A DNA stretch of 64,000 nt, from NCBI GenBank assembly GCA_963752755.1, contig CAVVZJ010000001.1, positions 744,001-808,000 on the forward strand, written 5' to 3'. Under the pieces are notes generated by a model. The model searched no databases. It saw only the letters and a program-made list of their open reading frames with translations, and was not told the DNA's origin. Source of the DNA: CAVVZJ01 sp963752755 (GTDB lineage: Bacteria; Planctomycetota; Planctomycetia; Isosphaerales; Isosphaeraceae). Position numbers and translations under genes: made by a program. This document shows, one piece after another, positions 18,116 to 27,461 of this stretch. Numbering within the stretch: the stretch's first letter is position 1; each line of letters starts with the position of its first letter.

Positions 18116-19597
18116 TCAGGGAGGGCCTGACCGCTCGGGATCGTCTTCATCCTCGAGCGGCGTGCGCCGCTCCGCGATCGTCCGATACCAGTCGGCCTGG
18201 ACCGGCTCCAGGTCGTTGCCCAGCACCTCATGGACGGCGTCGAGCACCCGCCCCGACCGATCGCCGAGGCCCGACGACGGGAGCCGAAGCCGGTCGAGCA
18301 ACGCCACGAAGTCGGCCGGTCGGGAGCGGAGCAGGTAGGCGACGAAGCCCCAGGCTTGCGCGTACGGGTCGCGGCGGTAACCCCGTTCCAGCCCCGCGTC
18401 GCGCAGCAAGGGCACGAGACGGGGCGGGGGATGGAGCGCTCGCCAGTCGTTGAGCCGGATCGTCGGCGGGGTCCCGAGCCCGGCCCACTGACCGCCGCGG
18501 AAGGCTTCGAACTGCATCGCCAGCCCTTCGTGGAGCCAGATCGGGAAGGCTTCCTGACGCGGTGCCAGCCGCGAGGAGGCGACGAGCTGGTGGACCATCT
18601 CATGAGCCGCGATGCAACGGTCGAGCCGGTAGCGCGATTGCTCGATCAGGAGTTGTTGCCGGTCCACCTCACGACGGAGTCGCCCCAGCGTCGCCCTGGC
18701 CCCGGCCCGGTCGAGCGTCCTGGCCGGCTCGCCGCGGATCGCCAGCCGGAACCGGGCTCCGCGCGGTAACCGTTCAAGCTGACGTTCGAACCCGTCCAGC
18801 TCGCGACGACGCGCCTCCAGGCCGTCCCGGACCCGGCGCTGTTCGTCGTCGCTCCGGGAGTCGTAGGCGACGACCAGATGCCGCGTCGGATGGTGATAAC
18901 CCCGGGTCGTCAGAAACGCCTCGGCCCCCTCGGCACGGAGGAAGGCCAGGTAATCCGCCCTGGTCGCGAACCAGGCCGAGACCAGCTTCTGCGACGGCGC
19001 CGGCAATTCGATCCCCAGGCCCGCGAATTCGAGATAGAAGGCCGTCGCGATCTGTTCGAGCAAGGCGACACGCTGCTTCGCCTCATCGTCTTCATGCTGA
19101 TGAAAGAGGACGACGTGCTCACCCTTCGCGATCTTGAAGCGACCCGGCAGAGCCCTCGCGATCGCCTCCAGGTCTGGCTCGGGGCAGGGGGCGTCGAGCC
19201 GGTCGATCGCGGCGACCATGCGGGCGGTCGGCTGTTGTGATGCGTCAGCCTCGTGCGCCGATCGGAGCATCGCGGCGGCCGGATCGACGAGCCCGTTGTC
19301 GAGCGCCCACCGGGCGGCCTGGTAACGCTCCGCGACCCCTCCGGCCCTCGCCCGCTCGGCCCGCTCGGACCATTCCCGATCAGGCCAGTGGCCGGGGACG
19401 ATCTTGCGGAAGTCGCTCCGATCGAAGGTGTAAGTCCCCTCGGGAGCCTCGACGCGGACGGCGTCTCCCTCGATCGTCGCGGGCAGTTGCACCGCGCCGC
19501 CAGCGGCGAAGTAGAGCAACTCGCCCCGCGCGGGGAGGTCCGTCGCAACGATACCGATCAGGCCGATCGTGACCCACCACTGCCGGCAATCCCTCAT
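18116..19597 (-). CDS. DUF1570 protein with HExxH metalloprotease-like motif
   Basis: A 493-residue exported protein. The start at 19597 gives a clear signal sequence (VTIGLIGIVATDLPARG). The N-terminal part is a planctomycete-type domain starting LLYFAAGGAVQLPA. The C-terminal half is DUF1570, with AAHEMVHQLV placing HEMVH at residues 332-336 and a downstream Glu in LHEGLAMQFE, a gluzincin-like arrangement. DUF1570 proteins are expanded in planctomycetes and are predicted, not proven, peptidases. Confidence 0.75.
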   Translation of the reverse strand: MRDCRQWWVTIGLIGIVATDLPARGELLYFAAGGAVQLPATIEGDAVRVEAPEGTYTFDRSDFRKIVPGHWPDREWSERAERARAGGVAERYQAARWALDNGLVDPAAAMLRSAHEADASQQPTARMVAAIDRLDAPCPEPDLEAIARALPGRFKIAKGEHVVLFHQHEDDEAKQRVALLEQIATAFYLEFAGLGIELPAPSQKLVSAWFATRADYLAFLRAEGAEAFLTTRGYHHPTRHLVVAYDSRSDDEQRRVRDGLEARRRELDGFERQLERLPRGARFRLAIRGEPARTLDRAGARATLGRLRREVDRQQLLIEQSRYRLDRCIAAHEMVHQLVASSRLAPRQEAFPIWLHEGLAMQFEAFRGGQWAGLGTPPTIRLNDWRALHPPPRLVPLLRDAGLERGYRRDPYAQAWGFVAYLLRSRPADFVALLDRLRLPSSGLGDRSGRVLDAVHEVLGNDLEPVQADWYRTIAERRTPLEDEDDPERSGPP

Positions 19598-19713
19598 TCC
19601 GGGCACCCCTCGGTCCGCATCGCTCTCGGGAGGATGGCGTTCATCCGACGGCTTTCCGCCCCGCAGCACTCCATACCCCAGCCCCCGATTCCCGGAAAGT
19701 CCAACCGACTCGA

Positions 19714-20919
19714 TCAGACCGGCCGCGACGGCACCCGCGTCCACGACCGCTTCCAGCGTAAGAACGGTCGCTCGATGGCGTAATACGACAGGCCGGCCGT
19801 GCCGATCGTGAGCGCCAGGCAGCCGGCGGTCGTGAGGATCTCCTTGTTGGGGAACCACCCCAGCGCATCGGCGATCTTCCGTCCAAGCCAGAGCGTGATC
19901 TCATGGTACATGTAGAGTCCGTAGCTGACCCGCCCCAGCCAGACGAACCAGCGGTGCGATAGCAGCCGCGACGGCCAACCGTGCCGCACCACGATCACAG
20001 CCACGATCCCCGCGCCGACGAGCCAGAGGCCGACGAAACCCCACGTCCTCTCGGCCACCGTCCCATGCGCCAGGTCGCGCCGGGTCATCACCCAGCCCGC
20101 CCCGATCCAGACCGGCCACTGGAGCCAGCCCGTCCACCGCGCCGCCGGATCGCCGGGCGGGAATCGGTGCAAGATCAGCGCGAGTAGCACGCCGCTGAGC
20201 AACGTATCAAGCTGCGTGATCGTACCGTACTGGAACAGCAAGACATTCACGTTCGCCCGCGCCATCAGGTATCGACCCAGAATCGACGCCCCCATCAAGG
20301 TCACGACGACCGCCGTCCGCCCCCGCGACGGCACCCAGGCAATCAGGATCGGGCAGAGCAGATAGAATTGCTCCTCGACGCAGACGCTCCACAGGACGCT
20401 CAATGCATCCGTCCAGACCGGCCCGATCAGGCCCATCGACCAGTTGCCCAGGAAGAGCAGGAACGCGGGCAGATGCTGTCCAAGTTGCCGCTGCTGGTAG
20501 GACTCGTGCAGCAAGGACCCGTCCACCCAGGCCAATACGAAGAAGCCGAGGAAGACGATCCAGTAATACAACGGCCAGATCCGCAAGATCCGCCGCACCC
20601 AGAACGCTCTCAAATCGATCCGCCCGAAGCGGTCTTCCTCGCGCAAGAGCAGCGTCGCGATGAGAAAGCCGCTGAGGATGAAGAACAACTGGACCCCGAC
20701 CCAGCCATTGGCGCGGATCGTGTAGCCCCAGTCGGCCTTCGACCCCGATCCGCCACCGCCGAGCCCGCGGACCAACCCGTTCACCCAGCCGCTGAACTCG
20801 GGGATGCCACCGTGGAAGAGGTAGACGAGGAAGAAGGCAATGAAGCGCAGGCCGTCGAGCTGCGGGAAGTAGATCCGCTCCGGGCCGGGATCTACCTGGG
20901 CCGGCACGGGCGGGGCCAT
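19714..20919 (-). CDS. Acyltransferase 3 family membrane protein (OafA/NodX-like)
   Basis: About 401 residues with ten or so transmembrane helices, predicted to transfer an acyl group to an extracytoplasmic sugar. Diagnostic features are FPQLDGLRFIAFFLVYLFHGG with the conserved His, QLFFILSGFLIATLLL, and the RRILRIWPLYYW stretch. I prefer the start at 20919, which has GAGAGG ten bases upstream; a longer frame reaches 21081 and would add an extra helix. The gene follows coaB on the same strand. Surface-glycan modification fits the sugar genes in the window but is inferred. Confidence 0.85.
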   Translation of the reverse strand: MAPPVPAQVDPGPERIYFPQLDGLRFIAFFLVYLFHGGIPEFSGWVNGLVRGLGGGGSGSKADWGYTIRANGWVGVQLFFILSGFLIATLLLREEDRFGRIDLRAFWVRRILRIWPLYYWIVFLGFFVLAWVDGSLLHESYQQRQLGQHLPAFLLFLGNWSMGLIGPVWTDALSVLWSVCVEEQFYLLCPILIAWVPSRGRTAVVVTLMGASILGRYLMARANVNVLLFQYGTITQLDTLLSGVLLALILHRFPPGDPAARWTGWLQWPVWIGAGWVMTRRDLAHGTVAERTWGFVGLWLVGAGIVAVIVVRHGWPSRLLSHRWFVWLGRVSYGLYMYHEITLWLGRKIADALGWFPNKEILTTAGCLALTIGTAGLSYYAIERPFLRWKRSWTRVPSRPV

Positions 20920-21062
20920 GGGTTCGGAGCCTCTCGCCAGGGCGCCAAGGCCGCAAAGGCAAACGAAGAGGATGATGATGAAGAAAGGCATCGCTCCTCG
21001 AAATCCCGGGGTCGCTTCTCTGGGTCTTGCCTGGGTGTTCCTGGCGCCGTTGCGAGAGACTC

Positions 21063-21797
21063 TCAATCCCGCTTCATCCAACCCCAGACCCGTTCCACCA
21101 GCTCCTCTGCGATCGCCCCGCCGGGGCCGAGCGTCTCGACCGGCGAGCCCGGTCGGACGAGGTGGATCGTGTGACGGCCCGCCCGCAGGAGTCGGAGGTC
21201 ATTCGCGACCGTCACGTCCGCCCGGTTCACCACGCAGGCCACCTCGGCGGCCCGGATCAGCTCTGACGGCGAGGACCCGGAGAGGAGCTTGAAGCCGACG
21301 AGGAAGACCCCCGGCGCCCACTCCCGCACGGCGCGGATCACCTTGGGCGACCGCCGACAGCGAAGGAGCAGCTCGTTGCGGTCCGAGTCGAGCTTGCCGG
21401 CGACCGGCTCGGGCTCGAAGTCGGAGGCGGCCATGGCCAGGAAGGCGACGTCGATCGGTTGCGTCTTCAGGACCTCGCGGAGGGAGCGGGCGTAGTCGTC
21501 GATGGTGCCGGTCGGGAGGGTGACGAGGGTCAGGCGGTCGCGGACCTCCTCGTAGCGCCGTCGCAGCGCCGCGAGCCGCTCGAATTCGGCGGCCGGGTCG
21601 GGGGCGTCGAGGTCGAACCGGGCGAGTCGGGCGAACGGCCGGAGCGCGGCGGGCGTGTGGACGTGCCAGACGCGGGCACCGCGGGCCAGGCAAGCCTCGG
21701 TGATCGCGGCCGAGAACCGGCCGGTCGAGGCGTTGGCGATGTGGCGGACTTCATCGATCGGGGCGAGTGTCCCGCCGCCGGTCACGACCACGTTCAT
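21063..21797 (-). CDS. coaB: Phosphopantothenate-cysteine ligase domain protein (stand-alone CoaB)
   Basis: A 244-residue enzyme of coenzyme A synthesis that joins 4'-phosphopantothenate to cysteine using a nucleotide triphosphate. The Rossmann-type N-terminus NVVVTGGGTLAPIDEVRHI with ANASTGRFS is the CoaB signature, and VVNRADVTVANDL matches the late conserved Asn-Asp. The start at 21797 has GGGAG ten bases upstream; an earlier GTG is weaker. In most bacteria this domain is fused to the CoaC decarboxylase; no CoaC is present here, so the two activities are separate. It is divergent from the gene at 21893. Confidence 0.8.
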   Translation of the reverse strand: MNVVVTGGGTLAPIDEVRHIANASTGRFSAAITEACLARGARVWHVHTPAALRPFARLARFDLDAPDPAAEFERLAALRRRYEEVRDRLTLVTLPTGTIDDYARSLREVLKTQPIDVAFLAMAASDFEPEPVAGKLDSDRNELLLRCRRSPKVIRAVREWAPGVFLVGFKLLSGSSPSELIRAAEVACVVNRADVTVANDLRLLRAGRHTIHLVRPGSPVETLGPGGAIAEELVERVWGWMKRD

Positions 21798-21892
21798 CGG
21801 CCCGCTGCTCCCTTGCACCCTTGCCCCATCCGCCCCGCGCCGCTAGTTTGGCGGATCGGAAACCCGACCCGCGACCGCGTCGAGCCGAGACC

Positions 21893-23249
21893 ATGACGAC
21901 CCCCGCCGCCCCATCCCCCGCGCCGCAGGATGCCCTCGCCCGCGAGCTGTTCGACGAGATCGCCCGCTGGCCGATCTTCGACCCCCACTCGCACATCAAC
22001 CCGCACCGACCCGCGGCCCGCGACCTCGACGAGGTCCTCGGCTACCACTACTATACCGAGCTGGCCCACTCCGCGGGGATGCCCGCCGAGCTGGTCGGAC
22101 CCGACGTGCCCCGCAAGACCCGCATCCAGCACCTCGCCCGCTTCCTCGACCGGCTCGACAACACCGTCCAGTATTCCTGGCTCGTCGAGATCGCCCGCAC
22201 CTTCCACGGCTTCGACAGCCCGCTCGATCCCAAGACCATCGACGACCTCGCCTCCCGTGCCGACCACGAACGCGACGGCCTCGCCTGGGACCAGGAAGTC
22301 TGGAAGCGGACGAACCTCGAAGCCGTCTTCCTCACCAACGAGTTCGACGACCCGCTCGAAGGCTGGGACACCGTCGAAGTACGTCCCCTGCCTGCGGACC
22401 GACGACCTGGTGCTCAAGCTGCACGAGCCGTCCACCGTCGAGCGCTTGAAGCGGGCGACGAACGTGGACGTGCAGGACGAGAAGTCCCTCCGGCTGGCGA
22501 TCGGGGCGTTGTTCGCCCACTTCGTCAACCGCGGCGCCCGCGCCTGCGCCATCAGCCTGCCGCCCGACTTCGCCCCCCGCCCCGGCGCTCCGAAGCGCGC
22601 CGTCACGCCGATCCGACGCGCCTTGCACGGCCTGGAACTCCGGCCCGACGAGCATCAGGAGATCCGCCGGACCGTCTTCTGGACCCTCGCCGAGTTCTGC
22701 GACGAGTTCCAGCTGCCCTTCGACCTGATGATCGGCCCGGTCCGCAACGTCTATCCCGGCGGCGTCGCCGGGGGCCGCGACCTTTTCGACCGTCGCGTCA
22801 GCCTCTACGAATATCGCGACCTGTTCAACCACTTCTCGGGCGTGACCTTCCCCGTCTCCACCCTCTCGCCCGACGCCGCGCCCGAGCTGGTGGCCTACGC
22901 CTGGATCTTCCCGAACGTCGTGCCGATGGGCCACTGGTGGTACGCCAACCTCCCCGCCTTCATCGCCGCCGACCTCCGCGCCCGGCTCCAGGCCGTGCCG
23001 AAGGTCAAGCAGGTGGGCTACTATTCGGACGCCTACAAGCTCGAATTCGTCCTGCCCAAGTTCAACATGTACCGCCGCGTCCTCGCCGAGACCCTCGCCG
23101 ACGACGCCGTTCGCGGCCGGGGCTGGACCGTCGATCGGGCCCTGGAACTCGCCCGCCTCGTCCTCCTCGACAACCCCCGCCGCCTCTTTGCCCGCAACGA
23201 GGCCGACCGCGACGAACCCGTGCGCGTCCGGCCCGAGAAGGCCGGCTGA
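21893..23249 (+). CDS. Uronate-isomerase-like amidohydrolase superfamily protein (one frame break)
   Basis: About 452 residues. The N-terminus has the metal-binding HxH-type motif in IFDPHSHINPHRP. The later segments FNHFSGVTFPVS and VPMGHWWYANLPAFI are like the glucuronate isomerase (UxaC) branch of the amidohydrolase superfamily, which interconverts uronic and ketouronic acids; another sugar or aldehyde substrate is possible. The frame breaks near 22378, after which the sequence continues as YVPCLRTDDLVLKL in another frame to the stop at 23249. It shares a 95-bp divergent spacer with coaB. Confidence 0.7.
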
Positions 23250-23325
23250 GGGGCCATGGCCGGTGGCTTCATGGTCGATGGTCGAAGGGGCCGTCGGTGT
23301 CCCCTGATTTTCCATCACCCATCGA

Positions 23326-23850
23326 TCATCGACACACCTCCAGCGCGAAGAACATCTTGATTCGCGGGCAAGGCGTCGTCCGCTCGTACATCACGCCAAG
23401 ATACACGCCAGCCCCGACCTGGCGGATCTCGTCGCGATACTTCGCATAAAGATGCGATGTGTCCTGATAATCGAGCACCAGCGCCGGACCGCCGTCCATC
23501 CAGCTCGGGCCGTAGTCGACACGGGCGCGGATGATCTTCACGCCAAAGAAGCGGTTCGTCACGGTCGCATCGCCGCCGAAGACCTTGCCCTGCCAGACGA
23601 GCCCCGCGGCCCGCGAGAGGGTCGGCGCCAGTCGCGTCCCCGGCCGGACCAGCGCCTGGCCGCGAACCCGGCCGGTCGGGATCGGCGCCGGCGGCGCGGC
23701 GCGGTAGAGCGCCGAGAGTTGCTCGGGCGTCATCCGGACGAGCTGATCGGCCGACGCGATCCCCTGGCCCCGCGCGGTCGGGGCGAGGGTCCCGAGGAAT
23801 CCGAGGGCGACGAGGATCAGACCGGTGACGGCATGCAGGAGGCTGCGCAT
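23326..23850 (-). CDS. Secreted hypothetical protein
   Basis: A 174-residue protein with a signal peptide (LLHAVTGLILVALGFLGTLAPTARG). The start at 23850 follows GGGAGAA. The mature part has no recognised domain: a short helical region (ASADQLVRMTPEQLSALYRAAP) then beta-rich sequence with two Cys near the end (TPCPRI and LEVCR) that could form a disulfide. No frame break. It is convergent with the uronate-isomerase-like gene. Function unknown. Confidence 0.6.
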   Translation of the reverse strand: MRSLLHAVTGLILVALGFLGTLAPTARGQGIASADQLVRMTPEQLSALYRAAPPAPIPTGRVRGQALVRPGTRLAPTLSRAAGLVWQGKVFGGDATVTNRFFGVKIIRARVDYGPSWMDGGPALVLDYQDTSHLYAKYRDEIRQVGAGVYLGVMYERTTPCPRIKMFFALEVCR

Positions 23851-24119
23851 CGGAGGCGTTCTCCCGGTTGATAGGAGTGTCCCGGCGGGCAATCGGACGG
23901 GAGCCGACCGGTCACCCCGCGGTTCTCCTGCTGGCATCGGTCGCTCGTGACCGGTCGGCTTGAGCCAGGGAGCGGCCCAGGCTGCTTGACCGTGGGCGAT
24001 TCGCGGGGAAAGATTGGTGGAAAGGGGGGTGTTCTCCGTATCACCAACGAACCGCCAAGGCCCGCTCCTCCCTGCCACTCGCGACGGGTCCGGTCGGCGT
24101 CCTCCGAGGAATGGCCACC

Positions 24120-25739
24120 ATGTCAAGCCTTCTCCACCTCTCGCGTTCCCTCCCCACTGCGCTCGGGCTGAGCCTGAGCCTTGGCCTGGTGGGCGTTGCA
24201 TTCGATCCCGAGCCGGCTCGGGCCCAGACCAGCCCCCGGGAGACCAGTCCCTCGACCGGCAGCGGCGAGGGCACCGGCACCGGCACCGGCCTCGAACCAG
24301 GTACGTCGTCCAGCCCGAGCCGGACCTCGACGCTCGACCCGCTCCGTCCCGGCGTGCCGTCGGGCGCGACCGGGATGCCCAGCCCCCCCAGAGGCGGTCA
24401 GCAGCGCGTCTTCCCGCCACCCCGACCTCCGTTCATCCCCATGGAAGAGGACCCGCGAGTCTCGGGCGACCGCGCCCCAGGTGTCCGCGACCCCGCCGCA
24501 CTCGGCGAGTTGCCCACCCTCCCCACCGATACGACCCTCGGCCAGCCCATGCCCTCCGGGCTCGAATCCTACGGCATCCGTCACGCCGATCCCGCAAAGC
24601 TGCGGGCCATCCGCGAGGAGTTGATCCCCGACGCCCGCGCCATCGCCGACCCGGCCGACCGCTGCCTCGCCTTCGACCGCGTCGCCCGCTCGAAGATCCT
24701 CTATGACGAGTGGGATGATGCCTTCGTCGCGATCACCGAGGGCGGCCGGGCCGCCGTGCTGATCCAGGACGAGACGCTCCGCGACGCCCGTTTGCTCGCC
24801 CTCGCCAGCACCTCGATCATCCTGGCCGAGGAACTTTCCCGCGAGGCGACCGTCGAGGACTACTACTCCGAGACGCTCGAAAATCGCCCCGGCCGTTCGA
24901 TCCAGGGTCGGCTCGAACTTCTGGAACGGGCACGCCGCGTGATGGCTCACGCTGGCGATATCGTGGCGCAGATCCGCAACACCAACTTCGAGAGCTTCAC
25001 CCTCGCCCAGCTTGCCGAGAATCAGGCCCTCAACAGCCAGGCCGTCGCCCGCTATGCCGAGAAGGTTCGGCTGTCCTCGGACGGCTCCGACGAGGGGACC
25101 CGGCAATTGCTCAGCAAGGCCGACGCCCTGCTCGCCGAGGCCGAGACACTCGCCTGGCGGTGCACCTTGCCGATCTGGCGCGACCAGTCGCTCGCCCGCG
25201 TGGTGGCCTCGGCGTCGGCGTCGGGCCAGTTCGACCGCGGCTTGCGGATCGCCCGACGCATCCCCAGGCAGGAGGCCAGGGCCGATGCCCTCGTTCGCCT
25301 CGCCGAGTCCATGGCCCGCGCCGAGGCCAACGATCGGGCGACGAGGACCTACGAGGAGGCCGCCGCCGCCGTCGCCTCGATCCCGCTCCAGGACCCCCGC
25401 GCCATGCTCGCGGCCGTGCTCCTCGACAGCCTCCTTGCCGTCGGCCGCTTCGACGACGCCCGAACCGTCGCCTCACTGATCCTCGATCCCCGCTTCCGCC
25501 CCCGCGCCCTCGGTGCCGTCGCCCGCGCGATGGGCGAGCGCGGCCTGGCCGACTCGGCGCTCGCCTGGATCGACCGCGAGATCGAGCCGGACCTGCGCGA
25601 CCGGATGCGTCGCGAGGTCAGCGAAGGTCTCGGCCTCTACCTCCAGAAGAACCGTCCCAACCCCCAGAATATCCGCCTCGGACCCGTCGGCAACGGCGAC
25701 GCGTTCGAGAGCATGCTGGCCCCCGGCCGCCAACCCTGA
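24120..25739 (+). CDS. Exported helical-repeat (TPR-like) protein
   Basis: A 539-residue protein. The ATG at 24120 is favoured over 24111 because GAGGA lies nine bases upstream. After a signal peptide (to about residue 35, ending in Ala-rich ARAQ) comes a Thr/Ser/Pro/Gly-rich linker to about residue 125. The rest is alpha-helical with repeated ARA-type units in the style of tetratricopeptide repeats, for example RADALVRLAESMARAEAND and FDDARTVASLIL. Such proteins usually scaffold protein contacts in the periplasm. No enzymatic motif. A perfect hairpin follows at 25750. Confidence 0.65.
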   Translation: MSSLLHLSRSLPTALGLSLSLGLVGVAFDPEPARAQTSPRETSPSTGSGEGTGTGTGLEPGTSSSPSRTSTLDPLRPGVPSGATGMPSPPRGGQQRVFPPPRPPFIPMEEDPRVSGDRAPGVRDPAALGELPTLPTDTTLGQPMPSGLESYGIRHADPAKLRAIREELIPDARAIADPADRCLAFDRVARSKILYDEWDDAFVAITEGGRAAVLIQDETLRDARLLALASTSIILAEELSREATVEDYYSETLENRPGRSIQGRLELLERARRVMAHAGDIVAQIRNTNFESFTLAQLAENQALNSQAVARYAEKVRLSSDGSDEGTRQLLSKADALLAEAETLAWRCTLPIWRDQSLARVVASASASGQFDRGLRIARRIPRQEARADALVRLAESMARAEANDRATRTYEEAAAAVASIPLQDPRAMLAAVLLDSLLAVGRFDDARTVASLILDPRFRPRALGAVARAMGERGLADSALAWIDREIEPDLRDRMRREVSEGLGLYLQKNRPNPQNIRLGPVGNGDAFESMLAPGRQP

Positions 25740-25749
25740 GTTCGCTCTG

Positions 25750-25782
25750 CCGGAGGGCGTGGGCTTGCCGCACGCCCTCCGG
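25750..25782. terminator. Hairpin between convergent genes
   Basis: CCGGAGGGCGTG at 25750-25761 pairs exactly with CACGCCCTCCGG at 25771-25782 over a 9-nt loop, between the TPR-like gene and the aldolase. No T-tract on either side. Confidence 0.6.
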
Positions 25783-25804
25783 GATGACCGCGGTCTGACT
25801 TCCA

Positions 25805-26584
25805 TCAGGACGCCGTGAAGAACGCATCATAGCGCTGCTTGGCGGCACGGATGCCCATGTGGACGGCGTGGATGTCGATGCCGAGTACGAACATCCGGCA
25901 GCCCCAGCCGCGCATCCGCTCGGCGTACTCCGCACCCCGGGGGACGATCCCCCAGGGCTTGCCCGCCTCGGCACAGGCGCGGGCGATCCCCTCGATCGTC
26001 TCCAGGCAGCGCGGGTTCTCGAAGTCGCCGGGCACGCCGAGCACCTGGCTGATGTCGGCCGGGCCGACGAACAGCAGATCCACGTCCGGAATCCGCGCGA
26101 TCTCGGCCGCCGCGGCGATGGCGCCGGCCGTCTCGATCTGGATGCCGACGAACGTCTCGGCGTTCGACCGGCCCACGTAATCGGCCAGCGGCGTCAGGCC
26201 GAACCGGCCGTCGCGGTTGCCCCCGTTGAGCCCCCGCTCGCCGCGAGGCCAGAACTTCGCCCAGCGCACCGCCTGCTCGGCCTCGGCCGCCGAGCGGATC
26301 ATGCTCACCATCACGCCCCCCGCGCCGGCTTCCAGCGGTCGCATGATCGAGGCGTAATCCGTGGCCGGCAGGCGGACGAAGTGGTCCATGCCATAGGCCT
26401 TCGCCGCCATCGTGGCCCACTCGATCTCCTTCATCGTCAGGCCGGCGTGCTCCTGATCGATCCAGAGCGCGTCAAATCCGCCGTGCTCGCCAACGATCTC
26501 GATGAGCTTCGGGGTGAGCAACTGGCCCACGCCGAAGAGTCGCACGACCTGGCCGCTGGCCAGGAGTTCCTTGATCCGGGGCAT
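25805..26584 (-). CDS. HpcH/HpaI family aldolase
   Basis: A 259-residue class II pyruvate-type aldolase. The start at 26584 follows GAGGA. Diagnostic features are ALWIDQEHAGLT, the metal-ligand Glu in GIQIETAGAI, and the Asp in LLFVGPADISQVLG. Related enzymes cleave 2-keto-3-deoxy sugar acids or hydroxyketo acids to pyruvate plus an aldehyde; which substrate is used here is not evident. Sugar-acid use would fit the uronate-isomerase-like gene at 21893, but they are not in one operon. Confidence 0.85.
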   Translation of the reverse strand: MPRIKELLASGQVVRLFGVGQLLTPKLIEIVGEHGGFDALWIDQEHAGLTMKEIEWATMAAKAYGMDHFVRLPATDYASIMRPLEAGAGGVMVSMIRSAAEAEQAVRWAKFWPRGERGLNGGNRDGRFGLTPLADYVGRSNAETFVGIQIETAGAIAAAAEIARIPDVDLLFVGPADISQVLGVPGDFENPRCLETIEGIARACAEAGKPWGIVPRGAEYAERMRGWGCRMFVLGIDIHAVHMGIRAAKQRYDAFFTAS

Positions 26585-26777
26585 CGCCGTGGTCCTCGTT
26601 GCGCTTCGGTCAAATCTGCCGGGAGTCGCGATTGTACGGCCCTGGGCGACCCGCCGCGAGTCGAAACGACTGGACCCGGGCCTTCCCAGTTGCGACATTA
26701 CACAAACCGGCGCGGTCGTTCTGACCGGCCTCCCCCATCGAACCCGCACCCTCCTTGGCCGTCAATCCCGGGGAACG

Positions 26778-27461
26778 ATGAACCCTCCCTCGATCCGGCT
26801 GGCCTTCGGCGCCGTCTTCTGGCGGATCTTCCTGATCCTCACCGTTCTGGTCGAGTTCCGGAGCTGGCGGATCATCCGCCAGATGCTCCCCGGACGCTGG
26901 AGGCACCGGCGGCTGGCGGCCTGGCTCTTTCTCACGCCGGGCCTGCTCTTCCGCGCCTTTGCCATCGCCGCGATCGTGACGATCCTGCTCGACCAGCTCG
27001 TCCGCCTGCTGGCCTGGCCGATCGCCGCCCGCTGGTACTTCCCGGCCGGGGCCGGGTCGGAGCAGACCCCCCTGGGTTTCCACCTCGACGCCAGCGAGCA
27101 GATCGTGGCCGAGGCCCCCGCCCGACGACGCGCCGGCGGCGGTTGGCGGCCGGGGACGCTCGTCCTGACCACCCGCACCCTCTGGTTCTTCCCCGTCGCC
27201 TGGGACCTCGAACCCTGGTCCTTGCCGCTCGACCACCTCGGCGCGATCCGCTCGATCCCCTATCGCCCCCTCTTTGGAACCTTCGTCCGCGGCGTCCCCG
27301 ACCGCCTGGTCGTCCGCCACGACTCCGGCGAGGAAACCGCCTTCGCCGTGGCTGATCCCCGCGTGGTCCGGGATTGGTTCGACCGGCCCGACCTGGCACA
27401 ATACCTCCATTCCCGGTCGGCCGAACTGGAATCATCCCTGCGCGAGTCGCACGATGTCTGA
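26778..27461 (+). CDS. Membrane protein with C-terminal PH/GRAM-like region, unknown
   Basis: A 227-residue protein not assigned to a named family. The start at 26778 follows GGGGAA. Two hydrophobic segments (about residues 8-25 and 45-78) are followed by a soluble beta-rich domain (about 95-200) containing GTLVLTTRTLWFFPVAW and DHLGAIRSIPYR, the sort of pattern seen in bacterial PH or GRAM-like domains. It overlaps the start of the dehydrogenase gene by 8 bp, so the two are co-transcribed and probably translationally coupled. Function unknown. Confidence 0.6.
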   Translation: MNPPSIRLAFGAVFWRIFLILTVLVEFRSWRIIRQMLPGRWRHRRLAAWLFLTPGLLFRAFAIAAIVTILLDQLVRLLAWPIAARWYFPAGAGSEQTPLGFHLDASEQIVAEAPARRRAGGGWRPGTLVLTTRTLWFFPVAWDLEPWSLPLDHLGAIRSIPYRPLFGTFVRGVPDRLVVRHDSGEETAFAVADPRVVRDWFDRPDLAQYLHSRSAELESSLRESHDV

